DNA of 64,000 nucleotides from JAIBJN01 sp963842305 (GTDB lineage Bacteria; Actinomycetota; Thermoleophilia; Gaiellales; Gaiellaceae). Positions 8,587 through 18,238 of the stretch are shown in pieces (position 1 is the first letter of the stretch; every line of letters begins with the position of its first letter). Under the pieces are notes generated by a model that was not told where the DNA came from, did no database searches, and saw nothing but the letters and a program-made list of their open reading frames with translations. Location: NCBI GenBank assembly GCA_963842305.1, contig CAWJFW010000003.1, forward strand, positions 434,001-498,000, in the 5' to 3' direction. Position numbers and translations under genes: made by a program.

Positions 8587-9320
8587 CCGCCGCGGAGGCC
8601 TCCGACCGCCTCCGGGCTCTGGGGTACGGCGAGCGCGAGACGCGCGTCCTCACGGAGCACTTCGTGGATGCGGACGCGCGCGGGAAGACGGCTCACGGTA
8701 CGTCGCGCATCGCGTGGCTCGCGACGCTCGAGGATCTGGATCCGGCTGCCGTGCCCGAGCGTCTCGTCACGGAGGAGGGCTACGAGCGCTGGGAGGGGCG
8801 GGGTGCGCTCGGCTACCTGACGCTGTCGGCGATCGTGGACGCGCAGCTCGCGTCGCCGCCCGGCCGGGCGCGAGTGGTCGTCGCGCGGAACTGCTTTCCC
8901 ACCGGCGTCCTCGGCTCCTGGGTGCGACGGCTCGCCAACGGAGGTCTCGTCGCGGTACTGACGGCGACATCCCCGCCACGGCTGAGCCACCCCCACGGAG
9001 GTCCGGCGCTCACCGGGACGAACCCTCTCGCGATCGCGGTGCCCAGCACGGAGGGGGAGCCGATCGTCGTCGACGCCTCCATGGGAGCGGTCACGCACGG
9101 CGACGTCCTCGCGGGAACGGCCGCGCCGGAAGCCCTCGTCCCCTTCGGCGGGGAGCAGGCGCACAAGGCGTTCGCGCTCGCGGTTGGGCTCCAGCTCCTC
9201 GTCGACGCACTGGCGGGCGACGGCTACGGAGCGGTCCTGGTCGTTGCTCGGCCCGAGGCCGACCCGGTGCCCTCGTTTCGACGGCTCGCGGCCGGTGCGC
9301 GCCTGCCCGGCGAGCGCTAG
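8583..9320 (+). CDS. Ldh2/malate-lactate dehydrogenase family oxidoreductase
   Basis: The protein resembles the NAD(P)-dependent Ldh2/MDG family that oxidises 2-hydroxy acids: FVDADARGKTAHGTSRI, then SHPHGGPALTGTNPLAIAVP, then IVVDASMGAVTHGDV. At about 245 residues it is shorter than the usual 330-350, the middle and C-terminal parts being condensed, so activity is uncertain. The family's N-terminal helix is encoded from about 8583 (LTAAEASDRLRALGYGERE), but the first ATG/GTG/TTG in frame is the GTG at 8664. A CTG at 8583, overlapping the mrp stop as CTGA, would give the full domain. The stop overlaps that of the convergent small gene. Confidence 0.7.
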   Translation: MTAAEASDRLRALGYGERETRVLTEHFVDADARGKTAHGTSRIAWLATLEDLDPAAVPERLVTEEGYERWEGRGALGYLTLSAIVDAQLASPPGRARVVVARNCFPTGVLGSWVRRLANGGLVAVLTATSPPRLSHPHGGPALTGTNPLAIAVPSTEGEPIVVDASMGAVTHGDVLAGTAAPEALVPFGGEQAHKAFALAVGLQLLVDALAGDGYGAVLVVARPEADPVPSFRRLAAGARLPGER

Positions 9321-9592
9321 CCGTATGTGATCCGGCGCAAATCGAGGTCGAGCAAGTCGCGGCGCTCGGCAGGGACGAGGACGCACGCGACCTCGGGACG
9401 GGCCAGCGCCCGGGTCACCGAATCGGGATCGGACGCCCGTACCACGACCGGCGTGCCGGCTGCGTGCGCGTCCCTGAGCCGAGCCTCGTCGGCGACGTCG
9501 TCGAGGACGAGCGCGCCCTCGAGCTCGACCTCTCCTTCGAGGGCCAGCTCCGGCACCCGTCGACCCGTGGCCCCGAACCAGCGTTCCCGCAC
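9317..9592 (-). CDS. Small conserved-looking protein, unknown function
   Basis: A 91-residue ORF beginning with GTG five bases after the stop of the UPF0173 hydrolase on the same strand. The product is acidic, with alternating strand-helix texture (ELEGALVLDDVADEARLRDAHAAGTPVVVRAS, then EVACVLVPAERRDLLDLDL), and shows typical high-GC third-position bias, so it is probably real. I do not recognise the family. The spacing suggests co-transcription with the hydrolase. A longer in-frame upstream extension would overlap the hydrolase and looks non-coding. Confidence 0.5.
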   Translation of the reverse strand: MRERWFGATGRRVPELALEGEVELEGALVLDDVADEARLRDAHAAGTPVVVRASDPDSVTRALARPEVACVLVPAERRDLLDLDLRRITYG

Positions 9593-9597
9593 GTGCC

Positions 9598-10302
9598 CTA
9601 CACCATCACCGGGACGCCGGGCTCCGGCGCGGCGATCTCGCAGTTCGTCGTTAGAGCCTCGCGGCACTCCTCCGGCGTCCCCGCGAGCAGCGGGAACGTG
9701 CCGTAGTGACACGGGATGCAGCGGCCGGTACCGAGGAGCTCGAGCGCGACGGCAGCCTCGCGCGGGCCCATCGTGTAGTGACCGCCGATCGGCAGCACGG
9801 CGATGTCGGGCTCGTAGATGCGGCCGATGAGGGCCATGTCGCCGAAGACACACGTGTCCCCGGCGAAGTAGACCTTCGTCCCGTCCTCCACCTCGATCAC
9901 CAGGCCCGCCGGCTCACCGAGGTAGAGGAATGTCCCGTCCTGGTACACGCTGCTCGAATGCTTCGCGTCGGTGAAGGTGACCTTGATGCCGGCCTTCTCG
10001 ATCGTCCCGCCCTTGTTCCCCGCCTCCGTGGGGTCCTCGGGCAGTCCCTGGCTGACGAGCCAGCCCCGCAGCTCCACCAGCCCGATTACCGGGCAACCGA
10101 AGCGCTTCGCCAGCTCGACCGTCTGGCCGAGGTGGTCTTCGTGACCGTGGGTCAGCGCGATCAGATCGACCTGCTCCGGCTCGCGCTCGTCGTCCGGACA
10201 GTTCGGGTTCTGGAGCCAGGGATCGACGTAGACCCGCTTCCCTCCGGGGGTGTCGATCCGGAAGGCTGCGTGCCCGAGCCATGTGACCGCAGTGTCAGCC
10301 AT
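9598..10302 (-). CDS. UPF0173 metal-dependent hydrolase (metallo-beta-lactamase fold)
   Basis: A 234-residue member of the UPF0173/YtkL group. Signature residues: VTWLGHAAFRI, the metal motif LTHGHEDHLG (HxHxDH), KHSSSVY, FAGDTCVFGDMALI and GGHYTMGPREAA. The fold hydrolyses esters, thioesters or phosphodiesters, but the substrate of UPF0173 proteins is not known to me. The ATG at 10302 has an excellent ribosome-binding site (AAGGAGG about 8 nt upstream), which excludes the longer in-frame start at 10434. The unknown 91-residue gene follows it. Confidence 0.9.
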   Translation of the reverse strand: MADTAVTWLGHAAFRIDTPGGKRVYVDPWLQNPNCPDDEREPEQVDLIALTHGHEDHLGQTVELAKRFGCPVIGLVELRGWLVSQGLPEDPTEAGNKGGTIEKAGIKVTFTDAKHSSSVYQDGTFLYLGEPAGLVIEVEDGTKVYFAGDTCVFGDMALIGRIYEPDIAVLPIGGHYTMGPREAAVALELLGTGRCIPCHYGTFPLLAGTPEECREALTTNCEIAAPEPGVPVMV

Positions 10303-10372
10303 TTCGGGCCTCCTTGGTTGCTGCGAGCCAGCGTAACGAAGGAGAACGCCCTCCGGAGCCGAACCAGGCGCC

Positions 10373-10768
10373 ATGTGGCAGACGCGCAGCGGCGCCGGTG
10401 CGATGGCGGTCGAGCTCGCGGGCGTGCTCCTCATCGCCGTCGCCGTCTCGGATGCCCTCGGCCACGCGGCTGCCTCCTTCTACCTCCTGATCCTGGGCGT
10501 TCCCTTGACCGTGGCTGCGGGGCTCGTCTGCTTCGCACGGGTCGTGGATCGCGCGAGTGGCGGCGACGCGGACCCGCTCGGACGGCTGCAGGCCGCCCTC
10601 GCGAGCGTCCTCGTCTTCACCATCGTGATCGGGGCGGCGATCCGTGCGCCTGCGCTGCCCGAGGGAGTCGTCCCCGGGCTCGCGAGCGGCGCACTAGCGG
10701 TCGCCTTCTGCGTCCTGATCCTGCAGGCCGTCCTCGCCCTCGCTCCGGCGCGCAGCCAGCGCGCGTAG
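10373..10768 (+). CDS. Small integral membrane protein, unknown function
   Basis: A 131-residue hydrophobic protein with about four predicted transmembrane segments (VELAGVLLIAVAV, FYLLILGVPLTVAAGLVCF, LASVLVFTIVIGAAI, LASGALAVAFCVLILQAVLAL). No family is recognised. It is divergent from the UPF0173 gene. Its 3' end overlaps the end of the convergent cyclase gene by 75 bp, so one of the two reading ends may be overcalled. The hydrophobic pattern and the absence of any other gene in the gap support it. Confidence 0.6.
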   Translation: MWQTRSGAGAMAVELAGVLLIAVAVSDALGHAAASFYLLILGVPLTVAAGLVCFARVVDRASGGDADPLGRLQAALASVLVFTIVIGAAIRAPALPEGVVPGLASGALAVAFCVLILQAVLALAPARSQRA

Positions 10769-12100
10769 GACGTAGGCCCGGACCGGCTGTTCCTTGCCCT
10801 TTACGGGCAGCTCGCCCAGGTCCTCGACCCGAGCGCCCGCGCCCAGCGCCTCCCGCGTCCGCTCGGCGATGACCACCTCTCCCGCCCGGGCTTGCGTCTG
10901 CAGGCGCGCACCGGTGTTGACCACGTCGCCCGTGGGCGTGTACGAGCGCACCCCGCGCGCCTGCACGAGGCCGACGTGGGCCTCGCCCGAATTGACGCCG
11001 ACACGGAAGCGGGGCCAGTCGGGGCGGCGACCCGATTCGGCGTTGCACGCCTCCTGGAGGACGAGGCCTGCGCGTGCCGCTCGCGCCTCGTGGCCGTCGC
11101 CGCGGAAGACGACGAAGAGCTCGTCCCCGACCGTCTGCACGATCTCCCCCTCTTCGCCCTCGATCACGGGCGTCGCAACCGAGAAGTACGAGTCGAGCAT
11201 CGTCCGCACCTCGTCCGGCGGGGTTCGCTCGGAGAAGGTCGTAAAACCCTGCAGGTCGGCGAAGAGCACGCTCACATTCTCACGCCGTCCCAGGGTGCGA
11301 TCCTCGTAGAGGTCGGCGAAGACCTCAGCGCTCGAGCCCTCGCGCTTCCACTCACTCCAGACGCTCCGCGCGACGATTCCGAACGCGAGCAGCATGAGGA
11401 GATGCCACTCCCACCAGCTGACGTGCCAGTTCCGCGATATGGCGATCGCGAGCATCGCCTCGCTCAGCAGCACCCACGCGGAGGCGACCGCCAGCGCGAC
11501 GGGCGCGCGGCGTGTGACGAAGAGTCGCGCGTACCGGAAGGCGGCGTACCCGTAGAAGACCATCCCCAGCACCCAGAGGCCGAGAAGGGGGTTGCGGGCC
11601 GCCTCCGGCGTGATCGGCTCTTCCAGCGGAGGCAGCGTCCCGAGTGCCACCACGGCCCAAAGGACAAGCGCGGCCACCACCGAGCCCAACAGGAGCCTGC
11701 GCTCGCGCAGGATCGCTCGCGCCCAGCCCTCTCCAAGGGGAAGCGCGGAGGCGGCGGCGAAGCCGGATGCGATCAAGAGCCCGATCGCGGAAGCAATCTG
11801 AAAGCCGGCGTTCTTCCCCGTAAGAAGGACGCCCGGCGTCGCCAGAGCGTGCAGGCCGAGGAATCCCGACGCCGCGAGGAACGCGAGCGCGACGAGCAGC
11901 ACCCGGGCGTCGCCCCGACGCCCGGCCGCCTCGGCCATGAGCAGGCCGAGCAGGAAGCTGAGGAGCGCGGAGAAGAGGACGAGCCAGAAGTGTGCGGGCT
12001 GGTGCTCCCAGGCAAGGTCGAGGTGGGGGATGCCGAGGAGGAGGAGAAGTCCGGCGAGCGGGACGACGAGGAACCCGGCCGTTGCGGCGGCACGTCTCAC
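10694..12100 (-). CDS. Membrane-bound class III adenylate/guanylate cyclase
   Basis: A 468-residue protein with about six transmembrane helices in residues 1-265 followed by a class III nucleotide cyclase domain (about 270-455). Catalytic features: VSVLFADLQGFTTFSE (first metal Asp), VQTVGDELFVVF (second metal Asp), and TPTGDVVNTGARLQ (Asn/Arg transition-state region). It should make cAMP or cGMP at the membrane. The start overlaps the stop of the upstream flavoprotein (GTGA), and a cNMP-binding protein is the first gene of the same run, so a cyclic-nucleotide circuit is plausible. The C-terminal tail overlaps the convergent small membrane gene. Confidence 0.9.
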   Translation of the reverse strand: MRRAAATAGFLVVPLAGLLLLLGIPHLDLAWEHQPAHFWLVLFSALLSFLLGLLMAEAAGRRGDARVLLVALAFLAASGFLGLHALATPGVLLTGKNAGFQIASAIGLLIASGFAAASALPLGEGWARAILRERRLLLGSVVAALVLWAVVALGTLPPLEEPITPEAARNPLLGLWVLGMVFYGYAAFRYARLFVTRRAPVALAVASAWVLLSEAMLAIAISRNWHVSWWEWHLLMLLAFGIVARSVWSEWKREGSSAEVFADLYEDRTLGRRENVSVLFADLQGFTTFSERTPPDEVRTMLDSYFSVATPVIEGEEGEIVQTVGDELFVVFRGDGHEARAARAGLVLQEACNAESGRRPDWPRFRVGVNSGEAHVGLVQARGVRSYTPTGDVVNTGARLQTQARAGEVVIAERTREALGAGARVEDLGELPVKGKEQPVRAYVLRALAARRSEGEDGLQDQDAEGDR

Positions 12101-13562
12101 AAGATGGCGTGGAGCTCCCGCTCGTAGTCGGCCCCGCGGTAGTCGTGGAGCAGGTGCGGCTCCAAGAGGCGCTCGCGGATCTCCCCGCCGCGTCGCAGGT
12201 ACAGCGCCGGGTACGTCTCACCGGCGGCATCCATCTCGATCGTGACGGCGACGGCGTCGGGCCCACCCTCGTCGACGAAGTGCGCCAGCGGGACGATCTC
12301 GCTCTCTCCCTCCACGGTGACGGCGCGCGCGAGGTAGGACTTCTGCGTCCAGAGCTCGGGCGCCGTCGTTAGCTCCTCGAGCAGGTACGGGACGAGCGCG
12401 TCCGGCTCCACCTTCTCGCGCTCGGCCTCGACTCCAAGGTGGGTGGCAGCGAGATGACGTGCCATCACGCCGGGCGTTGTAGCGGAAGCCGTGCACTGCC
12501 GGCGACGAGGCGCCTACGCCGTGCTTACGCAGACCGGCGGCGCCCTGGCTTGCGTTGCCGGCGAAGTAGATCGCGGACCCAGGCTCGCTCTCCCAGAACG
12601 GTGTCAGGGACGGAATGCGGCCCTGAGCGACGGTGCGGAGGCCAAGGCCGCCGAGGTCGAGAAGTGGCGTCGAGAAGCCTGTCGCCGCAATCGCGTCGTC
12701 GACCTCCAGGTCGACCGAGCCCGGCTTCGTCGTCCCGCTGCCGAGGATGCGCCAGCCGCGCTCGAGCTTCTCGATGCGGTCGACGGACAGGTCGAGCGCG
12801 AAGGTGCCGCCCCCCAGGGCCGCATCCTCGTAGGGCTGCAGGTAGCGGACGCGGACGGAGGCCTGGGCGATCACGGACGTCTGCACCGGCCGGGGCGAGC
12901 CGAGGATCACGCGCCGCGCCCAGGGAAGCAGGCCGTCGGCGATCTCGAACGCCGAGTTCCGCTTGCCGATCACGAACACGCTCCGTCCTTGGTAGTCCGC
13001 GGGCCGGCGCGTGTCGACGTAGTGCGGAACGGTTTCGATGCCGGGGATCGGGGACAGCCAGGGCGTCGTCACGCCGAGCGCGAAGACCACCGCACGCGCG
13101 CGGTACTCACCGTCGGTGGTGACGAGGACGAGTCGACCGTCCTCGTCGCGTCGCGTCGCCTCCCAGCTGCAGCCGTAGCGCACGGGAACGGGCACCTGCC
13201 GGGCGAAGGCCGCCAGCCCGTGCTCCATTTCCTCGCGGGACGGGACCATGAACGTCCGGTCCATGCCCACCGGGACGAGGGCCTGGTTCTCCGGCTCGTC
13301 TGCGACGAGGCTGTTGTGGTCGTACCACTCGTAGGCGCGCGTGCCGGGCTCGGCGGGCGCGTCGGGCTTCGACCACGAAAGGAGCCGCTCGAAGATCGGA
13401 AAGAGGCAGAACATGCCGCCCGGGGGACTCGTCGCGCGAGATGACGGCGTGCTCGATGCCGAGCCGGGAGAGGCAGTAGCTCGCCTGCAGGCCGCCCGGC
13501 CCGCTCCCGACGACGACAACGGGATAGTCGCCAGGCGGATACGGCCGCTCGTCGTGAGCCAC
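12097..13562 (-). CDS. FAD/NAD(P)-binding oxidoreductase (two frameshifts)
   Basis: Three frames join into a 487-residue flavoprotein. Frame one gives the N-terminal FAD motif (VVVVGSGPGGLQASYCLSRLGIEHAVISRDESPG). After one extra base near 13418 the chain continues GMFCLFPIFERL, with an NAD(P)-site (RSVFVIGKRNSAFEIADGLLPWA) and a terminal FAD motif (IYFAGNASQGAAGLRKHG). After a second extra base near 12465 it ends with an unrecognised tail of about 120 residues. Removing both bases gives a whole number of codons and an uninterrupted protein. The substrate is unknown. Dithiol CxxC motifs of thioredoxin reductase are absent. It lies between the cNMP-binding protein and the cyclase. Confidence 0.8.
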
Positions 13563-13573
13563 CGAGCGCCCCG

Positions 13574-13993
13574 CTATTGGAGGAGGTCGCGAATCCGGCG
13601 CGTGACGGTCTGGAGCATCCTGTAGGTGACCTGCGGGTATTGCAGCAGGAACGTCTCGAGCTGCGGCCCGGGGATCTCCAGGCAGTGCAGGGCGCTGTGT
13701 GCGACGACGTCGGCCGTCGGCTTGCACTGGAGCAGCGTCGAGACCTCGCCGAAGAAATCACCGCGGCGCAGTCGGCGCGGCTCGCCGCCCGGGATCAGTA
13801 CGGCGGCCTCGCCGTCGAGGATGACGAAGAGGCCGCCTCCCGAGAGCCCGCGCCTCAGGACGCGCTCGCCCTCGGCGAAGCGGCGCTCCCACTCGGGGTC
13901 GGAGATCGCCTCGAGGTCGGGGTCGCGGAGGTCGGCAAACAAGGAGAGCCCGGCGAGGCTGCGGACGAGCTCGTCGCGTTCGGTCGTCGACAT
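13574..13993 (-). CDS. Cyclic-nucleotide-binding (Crp-like) domain protein without HTH
   Basis: A 139-residue protein that is essentially one cNMP-binding domain (LAGLSLFADLRDPDLEAI, GGLFVILDGEAAVL, LRRGDFFGEVSTLLQCKPTADVVA, ALHCLEIPG). The phosphate-binding cassette carries the usual GE (FFGEVS), but the Arg expected a few residues later is replaced by CKP. The DNA-binding winged helix of Crp is missing, so it is probably a stand-alone sensor or partner rather than a transcription factor. A TAGCCT hexamer at 14001-14006 lies 7 nt before the ATG, so this gene likely begins its own leaderless transcript with the flavoprotein and cyclase. Confidence 0.82.
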   Translation of the reverse strand: MSTTERDELVRSLAGLSLFADLRDPDLEAISDPEWERRFAEGERVLRRGLSGGGLFVILDGEAAVLIPGGEPRRLRRGDFFGEVSTLLQCKPTADVVAHSALHCLEIPGPQLETFLLQYPQVTYRMLQTVTRRIRDLLQ

Positions 13994-14003
13994 CGGTGCG
14001 AGG

Positions 14004-15339
14004 CTACAGCTCCAGGTCGCGCGCTGCGAAGTAGATGGCCTCGGAGAAGGTCGGGAACGGCTGAATCGTGTCGCGGAGCACGTCGACGGACACCTCGGCG
14101 CGGACGGCCAGCGTGAGCTGCCCGATCCATTCGCCCGCTTCCGGACCCACGGCCGTGGCGCCGACGAGCACGCGCCGCTCAGGATCCGCGTAGAGCTTCA
14201 CCAGTCCAGGCTTCTTCGGCCGCTGGAACGTCGAGGCGCGCGAGACGGACTCGAGCCGCCAGGACGACGTGACGGCTCCTTTCCCGGAGGTGTCGCCGGT
14301 CGAGGCGACCTGGGGGTCGGTGAAGATGGAGGCCGGAACGGCGCGGTAGTCGGCGGGTACGTCGCCGCCGGCCACGTTCGCCGCGGCAATGCGTCCCTGA
14401 TACTTGCCCACGTGCGTGAAGGGCGCGACGCCCGTCACGTCCCCGGCGGCCCAGACTCCGTCGCCTGCCGAGAGCCGATCGTCGACGACGATGCCGCGCT
14501 TCTCGACGGTTACGTCGAGCTGGTCCAGGCCGAAGCCGTCCACGTTCGGCTTTCGGCCCGTGGCGACGAGGAGCCGCTCGGCCTCCACCGGCTTCTGTCC
14601 CGCAAGCTCGAGCCGGAAGGGATCGCCGCCGCCGCCGCTGACCTGCGTCGCCTGGGCGCCGAAGCGAAGCTCGATGCCTTCCTCGACGAAGATCTCGGCC
14701 AGGAGGGCCGTGGCCTCGGGATCCAGCCTCGGAAGAAGGTGCTCGCCGCCCTGGACGAGCGTCACCTTCGAGCCGAGGCGCGCGTAGCACTGAGCCAGCT
14801 CGCAGCCGACGGCGCCGCCCCCGACGACCGCGAGGCTCGCCGGAACAGCGTCGGCGCTCGTCGCCTCACGGCTACCCCAGTGCGGAATCTCGTCGAGCCC
14901 CTCGATCGGCGGCGCGAGGGGCACCGAGCCGGTTGCGACCAGGAGCGCGTCGTACGGGAGCTTCCGGTCGCCGACGGTGACGAGCCCGGCCTCGCTGACG
15001 AAACCGGTGCCCCTGCACGAGTTCGGCGCCCTGGCTGGCCAGCCACTCGGCCTGGCTCGTGTCGTCCTTCCCGGCCACCTGGTCGCGCCACCAGAAGACC
15101 CGGGAGGCGTCCACGGCACCGACCGCCTCGGCCGCTCCGGGCGCGAGCCGCGCGCGCGCCACGACCTCGAGCGGGCGGAGGAGCGTCTTCGATGGGATGC
15201 AGGCCCAGTAGGAGCACTCGCCGCCGACGAGCTCGTTCTCGACGACGGTGATCTCGGCCTTGTCGTCGAGCCGCCGGAGGGCCGAGACGAACGCCTCTCC
15301 GGTGACCCCAGCGCCGAGGACGACGACTCGCTTCGCCAT
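14004..15339 (-). CDS. Pyridine nucleotide-disulfide oxidoreductase (Lpd/MerA-like; one frameshift)
   Basis: Two frames join near 15012 into a 444-residue flavoprotein. It has VVVLGAGVTGEAF (FAD), the redox-active CSYWACIPSK (C-x4-C), LAVVGGGAVGCELAQ (NADH) and VWAAGDVTG (FAD). The C-terminal dimerisation domain ends QPFPTFSEA, where dihydrolipoamide dehydrogenase has an HPT motif. The catalytic His is replaced by Phe, so lipoamide oxidation is doubtful and a MerA-like or other disulfide reductase role is more likely. The ATG directly abuts the nuoN stop with no gap, so it is the last gene of the Complex I operon. Frame restoration needs removal of one base. Confidence 0.85.
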
Positions 15340-16819
15340 CTAGCTGACCGGGAAGGGGAGAGACGCGACCGCGTCCGTGGCGATGTCGAGCAGCGGGTCG
15401 GCGAAGACGAAGCTGCCGACGGCGACGAGCCCGGCCGCCGCGACCGCAGAGACGAGCAGTCGATCGGACGGCGGCGACCCGCCCGCGGCGACCACGGCGA
15501 GCTCGCGGGGCTGCATGTACATCGCCCGGATGACGTTGGCGTAGTAGTAGACCGAGATCGCGGTCGCGGCGACACCGACGATGGCGAGCCACGCCCAGCC
15601 GCGGTCGATCACCGCCGAGAAGACGTAGAACTTCCCCAGGAAGATCCCGGCGGGTGGAAAGCCGATGAAGCCGAACATGAACAGGGCCATCGAGGCGCCG
15701 AGGAACGGCCGCTCCCAGCCGAAGCCGGAGAGGTTGGCGAGCGTTACCGGCTCGCGCAGCTCGCGCTCTCGCACCGCGACGACCGCGAACGCCCCCAGGC
15801 TCATGGCCGCGTACGGGATCAGGTAGTAGAGGAGCGCGCGGCCGCCGAGAGCGTTTCCGGCGGCGATCGGCATCAGCAGGAAGCCGGCGTGGGAGATGCT
15901 GGAGTACGCGAGCAGGCGCTTGACGTTCGTCTGCACGATCGCCGCCAGGTTTCCCCACGCGAGCGAGATGCAGACGATCACTGCGAGCGCGACCGTCCAG
16001 AGGTCGTCCTCGGCGGGGAAGGCGGTGACGAGGAGCCGGAGCGTCACAACGAGGGCGGCGACCTTCGTCGCTGCCGCCATGAAGCCCGTGACCGGAGTCG
16101 GCGCACCCTCGTAGACGTCGGGCGTCCACATGTGGAACGGCGCCGCCGATGCCTTGAATGCGAGCCCGACGATGATCATGGCCAGGCCCGCCACGACGAA
16201 GAGGCGCTCGGCGCCGTCGGTGCCGGCGGCGATGTCCTCGAAGCCGATGGCGCCGGTGGCGCCGTAGACGAACGCGCTTCCGAACAGGAGGATCGCCGAG
16301 CCGAAGCTGCCGACGATCAGGTACTTCAGGCTCGCCTCCAGCCCGCTCAACCGCTCGACGGCGATGGCGGTGAGGATGTACAGGCAGATCGAGAACCACT
16401 CGAGCCCGAGGAAGAGCGTCATCAGGTTGTTGGCCGACACGAAGAAGGCCATCCCGCTCGCTGCGGTGAGGAGGAGCGCGTGGTACTCGCCGGTGCGATC
16501 GTCGCGTGCGGGCTTCCCTGAAGGAGACGAGAACGGCCAGGAGGCCGGTGGCCATGATCAGGACCTGGGCGAACTCGGCCAACCGGTCTCTCCGCACCGC
16601 GTCGGCGACGATCCCGGTGCCGGTCTCGTCCGCGGCGAAGAGCGCAACGGCGAGACCCACGGCGGCCGCGAAGCAGAGCACCGCGACGACGCCGGCGAAG
16701 GCGCGCCTGATGCTCACGGGCAGGAAGAGCGTGACCAGCAGGACGACCACCGCCCCGCCGAGGGTCACCAGGACCGGCGAGAGGGCGTACCAGTCGATCG
16801 ACGGCGCGTTGAAGTCCAC
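15340..16819 (-). CDS. nuoN: NADH-quinone oxidoreductase subunit N (one frameshift)
   Basis: Antiporter-like membrane subunit of Complex I, 492 residues after removing one extra base near 16510. The N-terminal frame holds three helices (ALSPVLVTLGGAVVVLLVTLFLP onward to SFREARTR). The second frame starts DDRTGEYHALLL and holds LYYLIPYAAMSLGAF, SHAGFLLMP and many more helices. Conserved charged residues of the family are visible in GLEWFSI (Glu) and LKYLIVGSF (Lys). The GTG at 16819 abuts the nuoM stop, and the stop abuts the disulfide oxidoreductase start. Confidence 0.9.
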
Positions 16820-18238
16820 TTAGAAGAGGCTCCCGAACACGCGCTCCGTGATCGCCGCGGGCCAGAAGGAGAGGACGAGCAGGACGACGACGAGCGGCGC
16901 GATCACGCCCACCTCGGCCGGGCGGAGGTCGAGCGCCTCGGCCGGCACCGCGCTACCGGCGTCCTCGTGGAGGACGGCCGAGATCATTCTCAGCATGTAC
17001 ATGGCGGCGAGCACGATGGCGACGGCGCCGACGACTGCCCAGCCCCAGCCGATGTCGAAGATCCCGTTCAGGACGAGGAACTCGGCGGCGAACGCGCTCG
17101 AGCCCGGCACGGCAAGCGCGATCACACCGGTCGTGATCAGGATGGTGGCGAGCACCGGCCTCCCCCGCGCCATGCCGCCCAGGAGCCGGAGCTCGCCGGT
17201 GCTCGTCCGCCGCTCGATGGCCCCGGCGAGCAGGAAGAGCGCGGCGGAGATCAGCCCGTGGTTGACCATCTGGAGAAGCGCTCCCGTGTAGCCGGATGCG
17301 TTCACTGCGAAGATGCCGATCACGATCAGGTTCATCTGCGCGAGGCTGGAGTAGGCGATGACTCCGCGCACGTCCGGTGCGCGGAAGGCGAGCAGCGATC
17401 CGTAGACGAGGCCGATCGAGGCGAGCACGAGGATCGGGGTGCGCCAGTCCTCCGCGGGGCCCGGGTAGAAGGGAATCGCGATCGCGAGGAACCCGTAGGC
17501 GGCGGTCTTCGAGATGACGCCGGAGAGCACGGCTGCCACCTCGGGCGGCGATTCGCGGTAGGCGTCGGGGAGCCAGCCGTGGAACGGCCAGAGCGGCGCC
17601 TTGACGGCGAAGGCGGCCGCGAAGCCGAGGAAGATCCACGTGCTCGTTCCGCGCCCGCCCAGCTGCGTCATGTCGAACGTCCCGGCATCGAGGCCGGTGG
17701 CGATGATCGCGACCAGCATCAGCAGAGACCCGGCGACCGTGTAGGCGACGAACTTGTACGTCGCCCCCAGCCGTCCTGGCCCACCCCAGACGCCGATGAG
17801 GACGTAGAGCGGGATCAGCATGGCTTCCCAGAAGACGTAGAACAGGACGAGATCCTGGGAGGCGAAGACGCCGACGGTCGCGCCCTCGAGGAAGAGCAGC
17901 AGGCTCAGGTAGACGCCCAGGCGCTCGCGGTCGGTCCAGAGGCCATACCCGACCACGGCGGCCGTGACGACGGCGGTGAGCCCGACCAGCCAGAGCGAGT
18001 AGTCGTAGAAGCCGACCTGGTAGGAGACGTCGAGGTCGGCGAACCAGGTGATGTCGACCTCTTCCTGGAGGCCGGAGGCGCCGAAGTCGAAGTTGAGCGC
18101 CGTGCCGACCCAGATCGCCAGCTCGCCGAGTGCGACGAGGAGCGCGAAGCCGCCGGCCGCCCTCGACGTGCTCCAGGGCACGATCCAGATCGCGAGCGCC
18201 GCGGCGATCGGGAGCAGGATGAGGATCGTCGTGATCAC
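16820..18238 (-). CDS. nuoM: NADH-quinone oxidoreductase subunit M
   Basis: A 472-residue proton-pumping membrane subunit of Complex I with about 14 helices. Typical motifs are FYVFWEAMLIPLYVLIG (conserved Glu), KFVAYTVAGSLLML, KAPLWPFHGWLPDAYRESP (Lys and His of the proton path), SGVISKTAAYGFL, AYSSLAQMN and LLQMVNHGLISAALFLL. The GTG at 18238 overlaps the nuoL stop as GTGA. A longer in-frame extension to 18745 lies inside nuoL and is not credible. Confidence 0.95.
   Translation of the reverse strand: MITTILILLPIAAALAIWIVPWSTSRAAGGFALLVALGELAIWVGTALNFDFGASGLQEEVDITWFADLDVSYQVGFYDYSLWLVGLTAVVTAAVVGYGLWTDRERLGVYLSLLLFLEGATVGVFASQDLVLFYVFWEAMLIPLYVLIGVWGGPGRLGATYKFVAYTVAGSLLMLVAIIATGLDAGTFDMTQLGGRGTSTWIFLGFAAAFAVKAPLWPFHGWLPDAYRESPPEVAAVLSGVISKTAAYGFLAIAIPFYPGPAEDWRTPILVLASIGLVYGSLLAFRAPDVRGVIAYSSLAQMNLIVIGIFAVNASGYTGALLQMVNHGLISAALFLLAGAIERRTSTGELRLLGGMARGRPVLATILITTGVIALAVPGSSAFAAEFLVLNGIFDIGWGWAVVGAVAIVLAAMYMLRMISAVLHEDAGSAVPAEALDLRPAEVGVIAPLVVVLLVLSFWPAAITERVFGSLF

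Noticed and set aside
14004..15339. Dihydrolipoamide dehydrogenase (E3) for the E1/E2 operon
   Set aside because: The catalytic His of the HPT motif is Phe here and the gene belongs to the nuo run.
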